Positions 1 through 10,611 of a stretch of 64,000 bases of DNA are shown here, one piece after another. Both the position numbers and the translations under genes were made by a program. This DNA comes from Selaginella moellendorffii (taxonomy: Eukaryota > Streptophyta > Lycopodiopsida > Selaginellales > Selaginellaceae), in the NCBI RefSeq assembly GCF_000143415.4, contig NW_003314331.1, forward strand, positions 103,222 to 167,221, given 5' to 3'. The notes under the pieces were generated by a model. That model saw only the letters and a program-made list of their open reading frames with translations. It was not told the DNA's origin and made no database searches. The first letter of the stretch is position 1; each line of letters opens with the position of its first letter.

Positions 1-1
1 C

Positions 2-517
2 AGGGAGACGCTGGCGCTCTTCCTGGATATGTGCCATCAAGGGGTGGTGCCGGACGAGATAACTTTCACGGTGCTGGTCGCCGGTTGTGGGCATGCTGGC
101 AAGGTGGACGCTGGCCGGGACGTGTTCCGGCTGTTCCAGGACGACTACCAGGTTGAGGCATTGGTGGATCACTACGGTTGCATGGTAGACGTGTTGGGAC
201 GCAATGGGAAGCTACAGGAAGCCGAGGAGCTCATCGAGAGCATGCCGTTCTATCCGGATCTCGTGGCCTGGACGGCAGTTCTTCGGGCTTGCAAGAACGC
301 GAAGGACGTGAAGAGAGGGTCCCGCTTGGCGCGAGCGGCTCTAGAGACGTATCCAGAGAAGTCGGGGCCGTATGTTATGCTGAGCCAGATCGAGGCTGAG
401 ATCCAGGAGCTGGAGAACAAAGTGGCCAAGAAGAATGGCTGTGAAGAGGAGAAGAAGGCGAACAGTTTCTTCGATTGTTTGCAACCGGCAGTTCTGTGTG
501 CTTGCGCTAATCGTTAG
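2..517 (+). CDS. Pentatricopeptide repeat protein, C-terminal part (5' end outside window)
   Basis: The frame is open from base 2, so the start lies upstream of the window. PPR proteins bind organelle RNA and act in editing, splicing or stability. Visible are PLS-type repeats: GVVPDEITFTVLVAGCGHAG is followed by a repeat containing DHYGCMVDVLGRNGKLQEAE, then MPFYPDLVAWTAVLRACK, which is the usual run into an E-type tail (SGPYVMLSQI). Instead of a full E/E+/DYW tail the protein ends with a lysine/glutamate-rich stretch and a Cys-containing end, so it is either a truncated E-class protein or continues in another exon. Localisation cannot be judged without the N-terminus. Family assignment is secure; the exact role is unknown. 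Confidence 0.85.
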   Translation, partial: RETLALFLDMCHQGVVPDEITFTVLVAGCGHAGKVDAGRDVFRLFQDDYQVEALVDHYGCMVDVLGRNGKLQEAEELIESMPFYPDLVAWTAVLRACKNAKDVKRGSRLARAALETYPEKSGPYVMLSQIEAEIQELENKVAKKNGCEEEKKANSFFDCLQPAVLCACANR

Positions 518-840
518 CCGTGGAAGAGCTTGGAGATTTGGAAGGAGATCCAGAGTCCCCATATCTTCCTTGTGATGGACTTTGCCAAGCTCTTGGTACG
601 TACAACTTTTCCACAGATCGTGTAGCTTTTCCTCACTGTTTTTTCTTCTTCTTAGGCTATCTTGTGAGCTAAAAGTCTTTTGAGCGGTACAAGCTTCATG
701 TCTTTTTAAGCTTTCTAGGCATAAAAAGGACTCTCAAACAATGAAAGAGCTAAGATTGTGACTGTGAAATATGCAACAAGCGAAGACAATGAAGCAAAGT
801 AGCCAAAAGACAGGAAACTTCCTTTTACTTCATTCTCAAT

Positions 841-1110
841 ACACTCGTGCAATGGCCTCATAGATTCTTGCATCTATTGCATCTTGAGTCTCCGCCGGGA
901 TAGACGCCAATTGTGTCCGAAAAGCAAATTGATAGACTTGTGATAACGTTCCCGGACACCTAGAACAGACAAAAAATGAGAGAGTGTAGAAAGAATGAAT
1001 CATAACTTCTCCACATTGGCAAACATATGCTGGTTCCTCTTGATATCACAGAGAGGGTTACTTCACGCTGATCATGAGTCCCAAGGATCTTGGCGATGTT
1101 TTCTCATGAT
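841..1110 (-). pseudogene. Scrambled remnant of the 140-aa unknown gene found at 42734-43264
   Basis: On the minus strand 845-900 encodes a stretch like ETQDAIDARIYEAIA, matching the end of the gene at 43 kb (ETQDAINARIQDAIA). Bases 1010-1046 encode RNQHMFANV against RNQYMFSNV. Bases 1047-1100 match the same gene on the opposite strand (LIMSPKDLGD against LIMSPKDFGD). The pieces are therefore partly inverted and cannot make the protein. Confidence 0.6.
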
Positions 1111-1623
1111 TTCTACGCACGTACTGTTCCTATGTCCACCGTCCGAATGCAGCAGAGTTTTCACGCATTTCTTCACGCGATACCATCCATGACAATGAGG
1201 CACTAGCTATTAGCCTTAAAATAACAATTTGTATTTAAAATTAAGCCTTGAATTAGAGAAAAGTTTAACAGTAAAAATCACGATGGATAAATATAGAATA
1301 TACTTAGATATTCTAGGTATATTTTTACATTAAAGCAAGCTAAATAATTTTCTTTTGCTTAATAGTAATTTTATTCATGTTTAGAATTATTTATTAATTG
1401 ATCATAATTATAAATATATTTATAGTTTATAAACACTAGATTAATCTCATTTCACGTTAGATGGTAAAATATCACAGAATATCCATTCTAGGTATACTTA
1501 AGCAAACCAAAACTATTTTCTGAAATAATATTTAATAAAAATTTACTAATTAAATAAAAATTATTTGATTTCAGCATTTGATAAACTTTCCAGGTATCTT
1601 CCTCTGCTGAAAGTTTCCATGGA
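1111..1623. other. AT-rich intergenic DNA
   Basis: No gene is visible. From about 1200 to 1560 the sequence is strongly AT-rich; the end of the stretch is probably the 3' flank of the receptor kinase gene. Confidence 0.5.
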
Positions 1624-4600
1624 TCATGTGAGAAAGATCCCTTCCTCCTCAAGTTGGATGGTCTCTTTCAGCTCATTTACCACAGTGTTCATGTTAGGCC
1701 TCCTCTCAGATCGATGCTCCACACAGTTCATTGCAAGCTCCAAAACTTTCCATGCTACTTGCTCTTTATAGCCTAATAACTTGGGATCTATTATATTTTG
1801 TAGGTTGCCTTTCTCAAGTTCTTTGCATGCCTGGAGGAAGCAAAACTACTATTAGAAGCTAAAGATTTGAAAGAGTGTTTTTACCCATTTTGAAAGAACA
1901 ACTTGTTCCTCTGGAAGTGTTAGATTGATAGGTTCACGGCCACAAATAATTTCAAACAGTACCACTCCAAAGCTGTACACATCTGATTTCTCTGTGAGTC
2001 TGCTGTAGGAATGGTACCTGAGAAACCATTCATAAATCGATCATAACGATGGTTTGAACCTGAATAGATAAAAAAGATTTTTTTTTCTCACTCTGGATCG
2101 AGATATCCTGGAGTCCCTTTGACAATAGTTGAGACATGAGATGTGTTGTTCTTGTCATAAAGCTTGGAAAGCCCAAAGTCAGTGACTTTGGCAACCATAG
2201 CAGAACTTAAGAGTATGTTGGTTGTTTTGATGTCACGATGGATTATATGAAGATTGCAAGACGTATGCAAATACTCCAGTCCTACAAAATTCACTGCTGA
2301 GAGTCACTATACAAACTCATCTCATTTACCTTGAGCAGCGTCTAAAGCAATTTGCAGCCGAGATTTCCAGCTTAAAGTTGGACAGCTTGTACCTATATGA
2401 CACATCAAAGAGAAACAAATGGATCAAAAGAAGATATCGCTTACCATACAAGTGCTTTTTTAAAGTTCCATTTGACAAAAACTCATAGAGCAGTATAAGC
2501 TTCGATCCATGGTCACAGTAGCCAAGAAAAGAGACCAAGTTCCTATGATGTACTACTGATAGAATATCAATCTGCCGGGAAGATACAATCAGTTTGGTAT
2601 TCATGCTTGACGATCAAACGCACCTCCGTGTTAAACTCTTGATATCCTTGCTTTGAGGTGCTTGACAAGACCTTAACAGCAACTTCCACACCATTGGAAA
2701 GGCAGCCATAGTACACTGGTCCAAAGCTTCCTTCGCCTAGAACTCGCTTGAAGTTGTTTGTGGCCTCGACAACAGCTTTATAACTAAAGATTTTGGTGTT
2801 GGAGTTTGGAGACTTTGGAGCCAGGCCTGGGAGATGAAATTCAAGCTATAAACACAAGGCTTAGACCTTTCAACTTACCTGGACTCTTGGTATCTTTGTT
2901 ATCTTTCTCCTGTGTTCCGATGGTTGGGCTGTTATCTGCTGTTTTTCTACGGGACATAAAATACACGACGAGTCCAGTTGCAAGTAGTATCACGGCTATG
3001 CATGGAACCGCTACTCCAATTAGAAGTGTTGTATTTTTTTTCTTCTTTGTGTGGCATAACTTAAAAGTAGTGCTGCGGGAAGTAAAACGATAGATAAATT
3101 TCAAGAGAGAAATTCGTATACTAACTTGAAATGCATTTCTGGTGGTACGCAATCCAAACTGTTGTTTTGTAATGATCTGTAACATAGTGACTATAAGGAC
3201 TATTTTATTATATGCAGTACTCACAAAACCGTGAGGTTTTTCAAAGAGCTAAAGTCTGGAACTGGCCCTGTCAATGCGTTGTTATCCAAATATCTGAAGA
3301 ACTAAAGATGAGAAAAACAAAGAATTGCTAAAGAACTTTCCATACATTTTTGTTAGATGCGATAGGTTCATGATGGACCGTGATATGTTACCACTTAGCC
3401 GCTGATTGGACAAGTTCCTGCAGTGCAGAGCTCTTAAGTTTTTCGTATGATAGATCTAGATACGTATCCCCTTACAGCTCTGTAATTCTCGCTGGGATTT
3501 GAGCTACATCGCAAGTGATCCACCGCCAAGTGTAGGGAAGTGGCAAGCAAGGATCTCCCGACCATCCAGTGATGTTAAATTCGTTCATCACATTGCGAAT
3601 CGCTACCACTGTCCAGAAAAAGGGGGAAAAACGAGACTTTTATAACATAAATTATGCTAAATACCATCGTCGGGTTCTGTCCCTGGAAGGAGACCACCTT
3701 TGTACTCGAAGAGCTCGGCGGCATTGAGGATTGGACCCAGCGTAGAGTTTGGCGTGGGGTTAAGAAAGAAGCGCGTTGGATCTGAAAGCTTCAGTGGAGC
3801 CTCGAGATACATTTGTATTGAAGTGAGTGGAGCCTGGGTGTGCTCCTCGATGTTGATGATCGTCTTAACCTCGGGAATTTCAAGAGAGCTGGTGTTGAAA
3901 CGGAGCGTGAACTCTCTCGTGTCATTCCCCAGAGCAAAAAACTCCGCAAAGTAAAAGTTGACGTAGTACCTCGTCGCATCAAGCGTGGCTGGAAACTCGA
4001 AGACCATCTCGGAATTAGAAACGATCGCGGACCTCATCACCGCGGTGGGAGGCTTGTTCAAAGTTCTCCCCACGGAAACAGTCGAGTTAGTGCTAATCCG
4101 CCTGTAGCTTCCCATGTTTTTGAAGCCCTTGTCAGCTCTCCATATTCGATCATATTCATCCCAAGGATACCTGTTCAAAGATATGAACGCATGAGGAGTT
4201 TCTTACCATACTTTACCTGATATCTTCATCCAAAGTTGCTCCAAGATTGATCCTTCTCCACAGGACCAAGACCTCACTATAATCCGAGACACTTCCACTC
4301 ATCCCAGGAGCCAGCCTTCTAAGCTCGATTGCGGAGATGAATGGGATATTTGCCGGTGAATTCGAGCGGGTTCCAAGGCATAGATCTAACGTCGAGTTTG
4401 TGGCTTTCACCACAAACTCGAAATACCACCGTGATTGGCTATCCAGGCTCGCGTTCGCCAGAGTGTTAGCACCAATTGCAATTTCAAACTCAACTATAGT
4501 TGACTCCAGCCCGTCGTAGTTTCCGTAGTCGAACCGCGGCCTCACGATGTAGCTCTCATCCACGACGACTGGCAAAGCGTAGCAGTGCTTCCGGGAGGTG

Positions 4601-4893
4601 TCGCTAAAGTAGCGAAGACGCTGAAAAATTAGATCCGAGCCTTGTTTCAAAGGGCTTGCAATGGAGGTTTTCACTCCGGTGGTGATGTATTTGTCGTCGG
4701 GTATCCATTTGATACCATTGTCATCCGTGTGGCTGTCGAAAGCTCCACAGTCGAGGCTCAAAAACCCTGGACAAAATCGATAGAGTACTTATATAAGCGT
4801 TTGGATCGTGAAAATGCTATTGCCTGGTTGAGCTGAAACAGAAGTCTGTCCTGCGAGGATCAAGCCACACGTGAAAAGGAGGAGATGCCACAT
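1624..4893 (-). CDS. LRR-I type receptor-like kinase with malectin-like ectodomain
   Basis: A plasma-membrane receptor Ser/Thr kinase. The start ATG (4893-4891) opens a signal peptide ([20 protein letters not shown]). Exon 2 (4766-4217) and exon 3 (4170-3665) encode the malectin-like domain ([19 protein letters not shown]; later [10 protein letters not shown]). Next come an LRR N-terminal cap ([14 protein letters not shown]), two or three short LRR exons ([20 protein letters not shown]), a transmembrane helix ([18 protein letters not shown]) and the kinase. Kinase motifs are intact: [39 protein letters not shown]. It ends in EEEGIFLT. About twelve short introns. Intron 1 (4823-4767) appears to use a GC donor. 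Domain order is that of the LRR-I group, which also resembles the SYMRK ectodomain. Ligand unknown. It looks functional. Confidence 0.88.
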
Positions 4894-4939
4894 TTTCCGC
4901 TTGAAACTCGGGCCTATTTTGCCAAAGAATTAAGTGCTG

Positions 4940-5146
4940 ATAGTCAAACGAGAGCGTTGCGGCTTGGTCTGTATAAAGACCAAGCAAACGATAACGCATG
5001 TATAAGAATCAGCAGGATTTTTCACGATCTCAGGCAAGAGGGGAGACTTTGGATTTGTCAATGGCAAACCATGCAAATATTCAATGGAAGATATTTTCTT
5101 GCAAATGCTGTAAGAATCTCTAGACGATGCTTTACACCAAGTCTGT
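4940..5146 (-). promoter_or_regulatory. Upstream region of the receptor kinase, duplicated at 6994-7162
   Basis: This stretch lies just upstream of the kinase start codon. It shares long near-identical blocks with 6994-7162, for example the block reading CAGCAGGATTTTTCACGATC. Its position makes it the likely promoter and 5' leader. Confidence 0.5.
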
Positions 5147-5149
5147 TAA

Positions 5150-6990
5150 ATAACAAAAATCATTGAAGTTATTATGTTTTTACTTTCATAAAAAGACTAT
5201 TCAAAATTAAATATACCTATATTTTATTTCTAATAAATAATTTTTTACACTGTGAATGGCTAGATTTTTATGAATTTATAGTATGAAAAAAGTTTAATAA
5301 AAATTTAGAAGTAATAAATATATAAACAAAGCTTACAACTTGTCCAATGACAATCTTTTTTTATTACTTTTTATTTTTTTTCTCTTTCAAAATGGAGAGA
5401 GTTTCATAATAGAAAATTCACTTTTGAGTGACTACAATCTCTTACATTATGGATTTCACAATTAATTGTGTTTCTAAGAATAAAAAACTAAAATTAAAAT
5501 AATTTCTTTAATATTTTTGCAACATTAAAAGGCATTTTAACACTAGGTCAGCTATGATTAAAGTTGTTAATATCTATTTTTTTGTAGTTCCTTAATTTTT
5601 ATAGAAACTATGATTAATAAAACTGATATTTATAATATTATTATAAGCTTAATTCTTATTTATTATGTTTTCTTGATAAAAATTATGTTATAAATATAAA
5701 AATTACGAAAAATAATATTTTATTTAGTTCAGAAAATCAATTTACACATAACTTTAAAATTTTAATATATAGTTCTAGAAATTATTTATATTTATAGAAT
5801 TGTTGGGAATTACATTGATTTGAGAAATGATCCAAGCTAAATTTTTATCAATATCATCAACAGGAGAAAGTGGGGTATATTTTCTTCCTTTTCTTCCCTT
5901 TTCTCCTCTTTAGGTGGTTCTTTCCTTCTAGACTTTCAACTTTTGAGAGAATGGCTAAATGTTCATCTTAATAGTAGTATCAAAGCATATTAATATGGAT
6001 ATGGGGAAAGATAGGAATCAAGTTTATCTATACCAGATGTATTTGAGTTGTGGGAAATGAAGGCAAAAGGGAGAAGGTCCTAAACCTAAATCTTAAAAAA
6101 AGGGTGGCTACATTGGTTATGATGTATATAACGAACATGTTATGGCTTGAGATTAATGTAGATCAAGGGTTTTAGGTAGGAAAAGCTACCACCTTTATAA
6201 AAAGGCCTCCAAATGTATAATAAGGATAATGGGTTGGATACTGTATGAGACACTATTTACTAGGGTATCACTCTTTGAAGGATGACATTTAAGCTACCAA
6301 TTGGCTCATATTAAGTTTTTGGGACTTGAGTCATACTTCTCCTTATGGGGGACAACACCTCAGCTACCTAAATAGATGTGGTTAATCCCATCCACAACAC
6401 TTTACTTATATATAGTTCCTCCACTAACAGACTTGTCTTTTATGCCAAATTGCTCCAAAAGATATAAAAGAAGGGAAATGTTTTGATTGTCGAGGAGATT
6501 GTTTCCGGGACACAAATGAATGTATATAAAAGTTCTAAACTCAGAGTTTTTCTTATAAGTTTTCATATAAAACATATGTAGCAACTGTATTTTCTTTCTT
6601 AAAAAATTATAGTATCATACATATTTTTTAATCAGAAAACTTTTTTTGAATAAAGTTTTAGCTTATAAAATTGTGTGTTACAGTTTTATCATTTTGTATA
6701 GATCTCAATAAAGGCCCAATTTTCTTTTTATATTGTAAAGTATACAATGAGAATAGACATTAACAAGTTATAATCTCCTCAAACCCTTCTATAGCTATTA
6801 CAAAATGTTCATTTTTAAAAAAATTATAAAATTTTTAAGCTTTCTGAATTATATAAAAGTAATGCTAAGAAGTGATGACTAATTAGAGCTAAATATTGTC
6901 ATTCTCTCTAGACCCCTTTATAGTAGGAAAATCACAACCGTCGATTTCATATATAAAAGTGTAACACAATTTTTTAATGGTCTTTAGTTA
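5150..6990. other. AT-rich intergenic stretch, no gene seen
   Basis: About 1.8 kb of AT-rich DNA lies between the two copies of the receptor-kinase upstream region. I see no domain, no RNA gene and no clear repeat termini. Reading frames are short on both strands. Confidence 0.5.
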
Positions 6991-6993
6991 GGT

Positions 6994-7162
6994 AGAACTG
7001 CGAGAGAGCATCGCGGCCTGGCCTGTACAAAGACCAAGCAAACGATAGAATCAGCAGGATTTTTCACGATCTCAGGTGTCTATGGCAATCCATCTGCAAA
7101 TGTTCAATGGAAGTTTCTCGCAAATGCCGTCCTAAACGATGCTTTACACCGAGTCATGCAGA
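6994..7162 (-). repeat. Second copy of the receptor kinase upstream region
   Basis: Direct repeat of 4940-5146, in the same orientation and with small deletions. No receptor coding sequence follows it on the minus strand, so it is an orphan promoter-like copy. Confidence 0.7.
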
Positions 7163-7384
7163 TTCAACACCCGGCTATTTATAATCCAAATTTATTCTCT
7201 TATGTTGCCATTAGGATCAACCTTAGGCTTTTACGGCCCAAGGAACAGGATAATGGTACACAATTCTGGAGAAAAAATGGATGCCGTGCCATCAAATATC
7301 TACAAAATTACTAAACTTACTTGCGTCATTGGAAATAATCGAGTTGCAGCGCCACAGCCAATCATGAAAAGCACGCGAACTTGA

Positions 7385-7660
7385 TGCCATAAGAATGCGT
7401 TTCCTCCATAGTGCATATTTCCAGGACACCATCCTAGAACTCATAAATCTGAAAGATCTCGAATAAGTGAGCTTACGGGGTTTATTTCATCGCCATCTGG
7501 AGTGATATTCAAACGGTAGATCATGAAATCACGAGTGAAGGTACCTGTTTGAATATCTCCTCATCGCGACTCTTGTGACAGCGAATCTAACCGGTGTCAT
7601 CCAGAGCTCTCCTTTCGATTGCAAATACAGTGCAACAACGTTAACCTGCAAGCAAACAAG
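7385..7660 (-). other. Exon-like coding remnants, unidentified
   Basis: On the minus strand two stretches with coding character lie between AG and GT dinucleotides. One reads VNVVALYLQSKGELWMTP and onward (about 7645-7547); another reads RDFMIYRLNITPDGDEINP (about 7540-7480). They do not join cleanly in one frame and I recognise no family. This may be a decayed gene or an unusual 3' extension of the neighbouring transporter transcript. Confidence 0.2.
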
Positions 7661-7805
7661 TGAGCAGCAAAGTTCTCGAACTGGAAAAATGTACTCTCAT
7701 GTTGAAAACAAGAGACCAACGAACATAATTTGAACTTCCCTCTAACCCTAAATCTAAAAGTAATATTGTTATTTAGTACAAAGGATATTCGCGTACGAAT
7801 AGCAT

Positions 7806-8261
7806 TCAAGTACAACACGAAGTATCGCATGCCTCCTCCCGGATCTTGGCCTCTCGACCAGCGGCGCCACTGCCAATTCGATCCCCAGAACGGAACACAA
7901 AGTAGCCCACGCCCAATCCCACCACGATGCTCACAAACACGCCCCCATTGAAGGACATGGCGGCGAGCATGAGCAGCAACCCAAGGGCCGAATTCACCAC
8001 AAACAGGATGGATTCCACCGCCCGGCCATCGATGGAGCTCGGGGGAGGCTCCGTGCAATCGCCCATCAGGGGCTTGCGCAACCCACCTGGCGATTTCGAC
8101 GCCTGGATGAGCAAGATCCTGCGGGAGACGACATACTCGTTGAAGAGGGCCGCCAGGAAGAGCGCCGCGAGGGAGAGAATGTAGCCCAGCCATGTCTTTG
8201 TGATCCAGCCATCGAAGAGAATCGTGGCATTTTTGCTCCAGTAGAAGGTCATGTGCATCAT
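7806..8261 (-). CDS. COPT/CTR-type copper transporter
   Basis: Imports Cu(I) across the plasma membrane or an endomembrane as a trimer. The 151-aa protein has the family's usual length and layout. The N-terminus carries a Met-rich motif (MMHMTFYW) typical of copper capture. TM1 follows GWITKTWLGYILSLAALFLA. A cytosolic loop precedes TM2, which carries the MxxxM selectivity motif (LLMLAAMSF). TM3 has a GxxxG packing motif (GLGVGYFVF). The C-terminus ends with a Cys pair (DTSCCT), as expected for copper hand-over. It is a single exon. An in-frame stop lies a few codons upstream, so the start is 8261 unless an upstream exon exists. It is divergently arranged with the Gnk2 gene. Confidence 0.85.
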   Translation of the reverse strand: MMHMTFYWSKNATILFDGWITKTWLGYILSLAALFLAALFNEYVVSRRILLIQASKSPGGLRKPLMGDCTEPPPSSIDGRAVESILFVVNSALGLLLMLAAMSFNGGVFVSIVVGLGVGYFVFRSGDRIGSGAAGREAKIREEACDTSCCT

Positions 8262-8516
8262 CTTGTCGAGCTTGGGCTTGACCTAGAGCACTGATCGCCA
8301 GCTCGAGTCTTCTTTGCAACAACACGCAAGAGGGAACAAGGAAGAATTCTTATTCTTTAAAAAAATTCCCAAGTTCCGTGTTCTTTCATGCAAGAAGTGG
8401 GCATCTTTCATCATGGCCATTTTGCAGACTCTCGCTTTCGGGATTTTCTTGACTCCGTCAACTTTTTCCGTCGTATAAGAACCCATGCGATATGGATGAT
8501 CTTCAAGTGTTTCGCA
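8262..8516. promoter_or_regulatory. Shared intergenic region between divergent genes
   Basis: Only about 255 bp separate the start codons of the copper transporter (minus) and the secreted Gnk2 protein (plus), so both promoters must lie here or overlap the genes. No defined motif is claimed. Confidence 0.4.
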
Positions 8517-8945
8517 ATGGGAGCAACATTCCAGCTTGGTTTTCTCGTGCTTTTTCTTGTGGCAAATGCTTGGCCTCAGGATGATGGTGATGGAGAGATC
8601 GCTCCTGATGCTGGGATTAGTTTTTGTCCCAGTGAAACCGAAGAGAATGTGATTTACTACAACACTGGAGAGAGCTCCGAAGATAGTCCATTCGAGAAGA
8701 ACTTGGCATCGGCTTATGAATCCCTGCTATCTCCGTCTCAGGAATCTCCCCGGCAGGCCCAAGCTGGGGACGATCCAGACACCGTCTATGGCTACGCTGC
8801 ATGTTTCGAGGGAAATTGTGAGGATTGTCTCGCCACTTGCAAGAACTACTTCACACAAGTTGCTCCTCACGCAGTTGGAGCGAGACTATGCCTGAAAAGT
8901 GGCTCTGATGCTTGCTATCTTCGCTATGAAAACTACAGTTTCTAG
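8517..8945 (+). CDS. Secreted single Gnk2/DUF26-domain protein
   Basis: A small secreted cysteine-rich protein of the ginkbilobin-2 (DUF26) family. Members bind carbohydrate or act in defence and at plasmodesmata. From the ATG at 8517 the protein is 142 aa and begins with a signal peptide (MGATFQLGFLVLFLVANAWP). The Gnk2 core follows: ISFCPS at the start, the conserved VYGYAACFEGNCEDCLATC with its C...C..C pattern, and the end CYLRYENYSF, very typical of the family. The C-X8-C-X2-C motif is shortened to C-X5-C-X2-C. The frame is open further upstream (ATG at 8496 and 8388), but 8517 gives the cleanest signal peptide. Single exon; no kinase domain attached. Confidence 0.82.
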   Translation: MGATFQLGFLVLFLVANAWPQDDGDGEIAPDAGISFCPSETEENVIYYNTGESSEDSPFEKNLASAYESLLSPSQESPRQAQAGDDPDTVYGYAACFEGNCEDCLATCKNYFTQVAPHAVGARLCLKSGSDACYLRYENYSF

Positions 8946-9414
8946 ATGAAAACAACACATATATGAACAAAGTTGGATATCTTTAACATAACATTTGTTC
9001 TCGGAGTGTTCTGTGTGATTTTGTGGTACCAGCAAGCACGACATGTGAGATGAATCGCAATCAAAGTCCCTCTGGCCAAGACATGATCGATACATACCAC
9101 CAAACTCTTTTCCAGCACTGGCAGGTTCTTGTCCCCTCACAAACACTAAACATCGATGCATCTCTATCTCAATCTCGGCCTCTCGAGATAACTTGAGATG
9201 AAGTTGACAAGATCTCGTCTAGTGGCTGACGTGATTCCTCCACTAGAAGAATGGACAAAAGCTGAGCTACAGCAGCTTTAAGGAACATGGTCCGATCGAA
9301 ACAAGACAAATCGTCTCAGACCCAAAGGAAAGAACGCAAAGTTGGCAAGAACTTGCTTAAAACCATGATCTTTGAATTTACACAAAGAAGAGAAGATCTA
9401 AGATCGTTCTAAGT
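8946..9414. other. Intergenic region between convergent genes
   Basis: Converging 3' flanks of the Gnk2 gene and the U-box gene. No other gene seen. Confidence 0.5.
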
Positions 9415-10611
9415 TTATGGAGTCTTCCAGAGCCAGGAGAAGTGCTTGAGCAGCCCCCCAGCTCTGTGCTTGGTGGACACGGAGCAATCACACTGAAGAA
9501 CCATCACCATCGTGGACAGGCCACCAGCCTCGAGGAAGGAATCCTCCACTGCGTGAGAACCCACCGAGTGGTGGCACACGATTAGCGCCCAGGCGATGAA
9601 AGTGCCATGCTCGGTGGCTTGTGTGGAGATCTTGAGCACGCAGCCCAGGATTGCTGGCACCGCTCTCGCGTGATCCACCGCCAGAGCTTCTCTCCCCTCG
9701 GCGCAGCAACACAGCGTCCTGAGCAGCTCCAGAGTTTGCTGCTTGATCACCCCCGTGGGCTGCTGCTCGATGAGGAGATCGATCAGGAGCTTTGGAGATC
9801 CGCATTCGATCGCCCGGAGCTTGAGCTTGGTCGGCTGAGTGGCGAGGAGGACCAGCAGGGACTTGAGAAGCGGCGATGCTTGATCACCGGTGGTGTTCTT
9901 GGCGAGGAGCCACACCAGCCCTTGGATGAGCGCATCGAGGCCGTCGATATCTCGCATTTGGCGATGGTCGTGAGCCGAGAGTGATGATAGAAGAGTTTCC
10001 AAGAGGCTGGCGGCGTTTGTTCTCACCGTTTTGCTGCTGCTGGTGAGTAGTCTGGCAAATCTCTTTAGAGAATCGAAGCACGCAGCAAATGCCCTTCTTG
10101 TGAATTTTGCGTCGAGCTTACAGAGCGTGTGTAAAATCGAGAGGGCTGCCGCTTGATCTTCCTCCTGGATGGCCCTCTCCGCTAAGACGGTCGCGAACAG
10201 AGCTTCCAGGAACTCGTCGTGATCGCCCACTCTCTCCCAGATGGAATCACCGCTGGGGAGCTTGCTCAATGCAAGCAAGAAGCTCGAGTCCAGGAGCTCG
10301 GCTATGGCTACGCTACTCGTATCGATTTCTCTGCAAAGTACCTCTTCCAAGCTGATGATCGCCTCCTCGTTGCTGCTAGCGCTCCACGATTTGATGAGCT
10401 GCTTGAGAGTGGAGTTTGGGATGAGCTCGCATGAACCGAGAGCTTGGCGCGTGACTGGACAAGCCCTGTTGCCGTCCAGCAGCCACTTTTGGATGCTGGA
10501 GCGCTCATACGTGATCCCGGAGCTCAAGATCACGGGATCCTCCATGAGCTCGAACGAGATTGGGCAGCGAAAGTATGGGGGGATCTCCGCATTCTTCACA
10601 GGTAGTCTCAT
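9415..10611 (-). CDS. U-box E3 ubiquitin ligase with ARM repeats (PUB22/23-like class)
   Basis: Transfers ubiquitin to substrates in the cytosol; relatives act in immune and stress signalling. The N-terminus is a canonical U-box: EIPPYFRCPISFELMEDPVI, then SSGITYERSSIQKWL and CPVTRQAL. After it the chain is helical with ARM-like repeats (for example TNAASLLETLLSSL, IKQQTLELLRTLCCCAEGR, AVPAILGCVLKISTQ) up to the end FSWLWKTP. The protein is 398 aa from the ATG at 10611, matching single-exon PUB22/23-type genes of about 400-440 aa. An in-frame alternative start at 10647 adds 12 residues, but relatives start a few residues before EIPP. No break seen. Confidence 0.9.
   Translation of the reverse strand: MRLPVKNAEIPPYFRCPISFELMEDPVILSSGITYERSSIQKWLLDGNRACPVTRQALGSCELIPNSTLKQLIKSWSASSNEEAIISLEEVLCREIDTSSVAIAELLDSSFLLALSKLPSGDSIWERVGDHDEFLEALFATVLAERAIQEEDQAAALSILHTLCKLDAKFTRRAFAACFDSLKRFARLLTSSSKTVRTNAASLLETLLSSLSAHDHRQMRDIDGLDALIQGLVWLLAKNTTGDQASPLLKSLLVLLATQPTKLKLRAIECGSPKLLIDLLIEQQPTGVIKQQTLELLRTLCCCAEGREALAVDHARAVPAILGCVLKISTQATEHGTFIAWALIVCHHSVGSHAVEDSFLEAGGLSTMVMVLQCDCSVSTKHRAGGLLKHFSWLWKTP

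Noticed and set aside
1624-4893. The receptor kinase as receptor of the nearby IDA-like peptides
   Set aside because: Known IDA receptors are HAESA-type LRR-XI kinases; this one has a malectin-like ectodomain with few LRRs, and proximity alone is not evidence.
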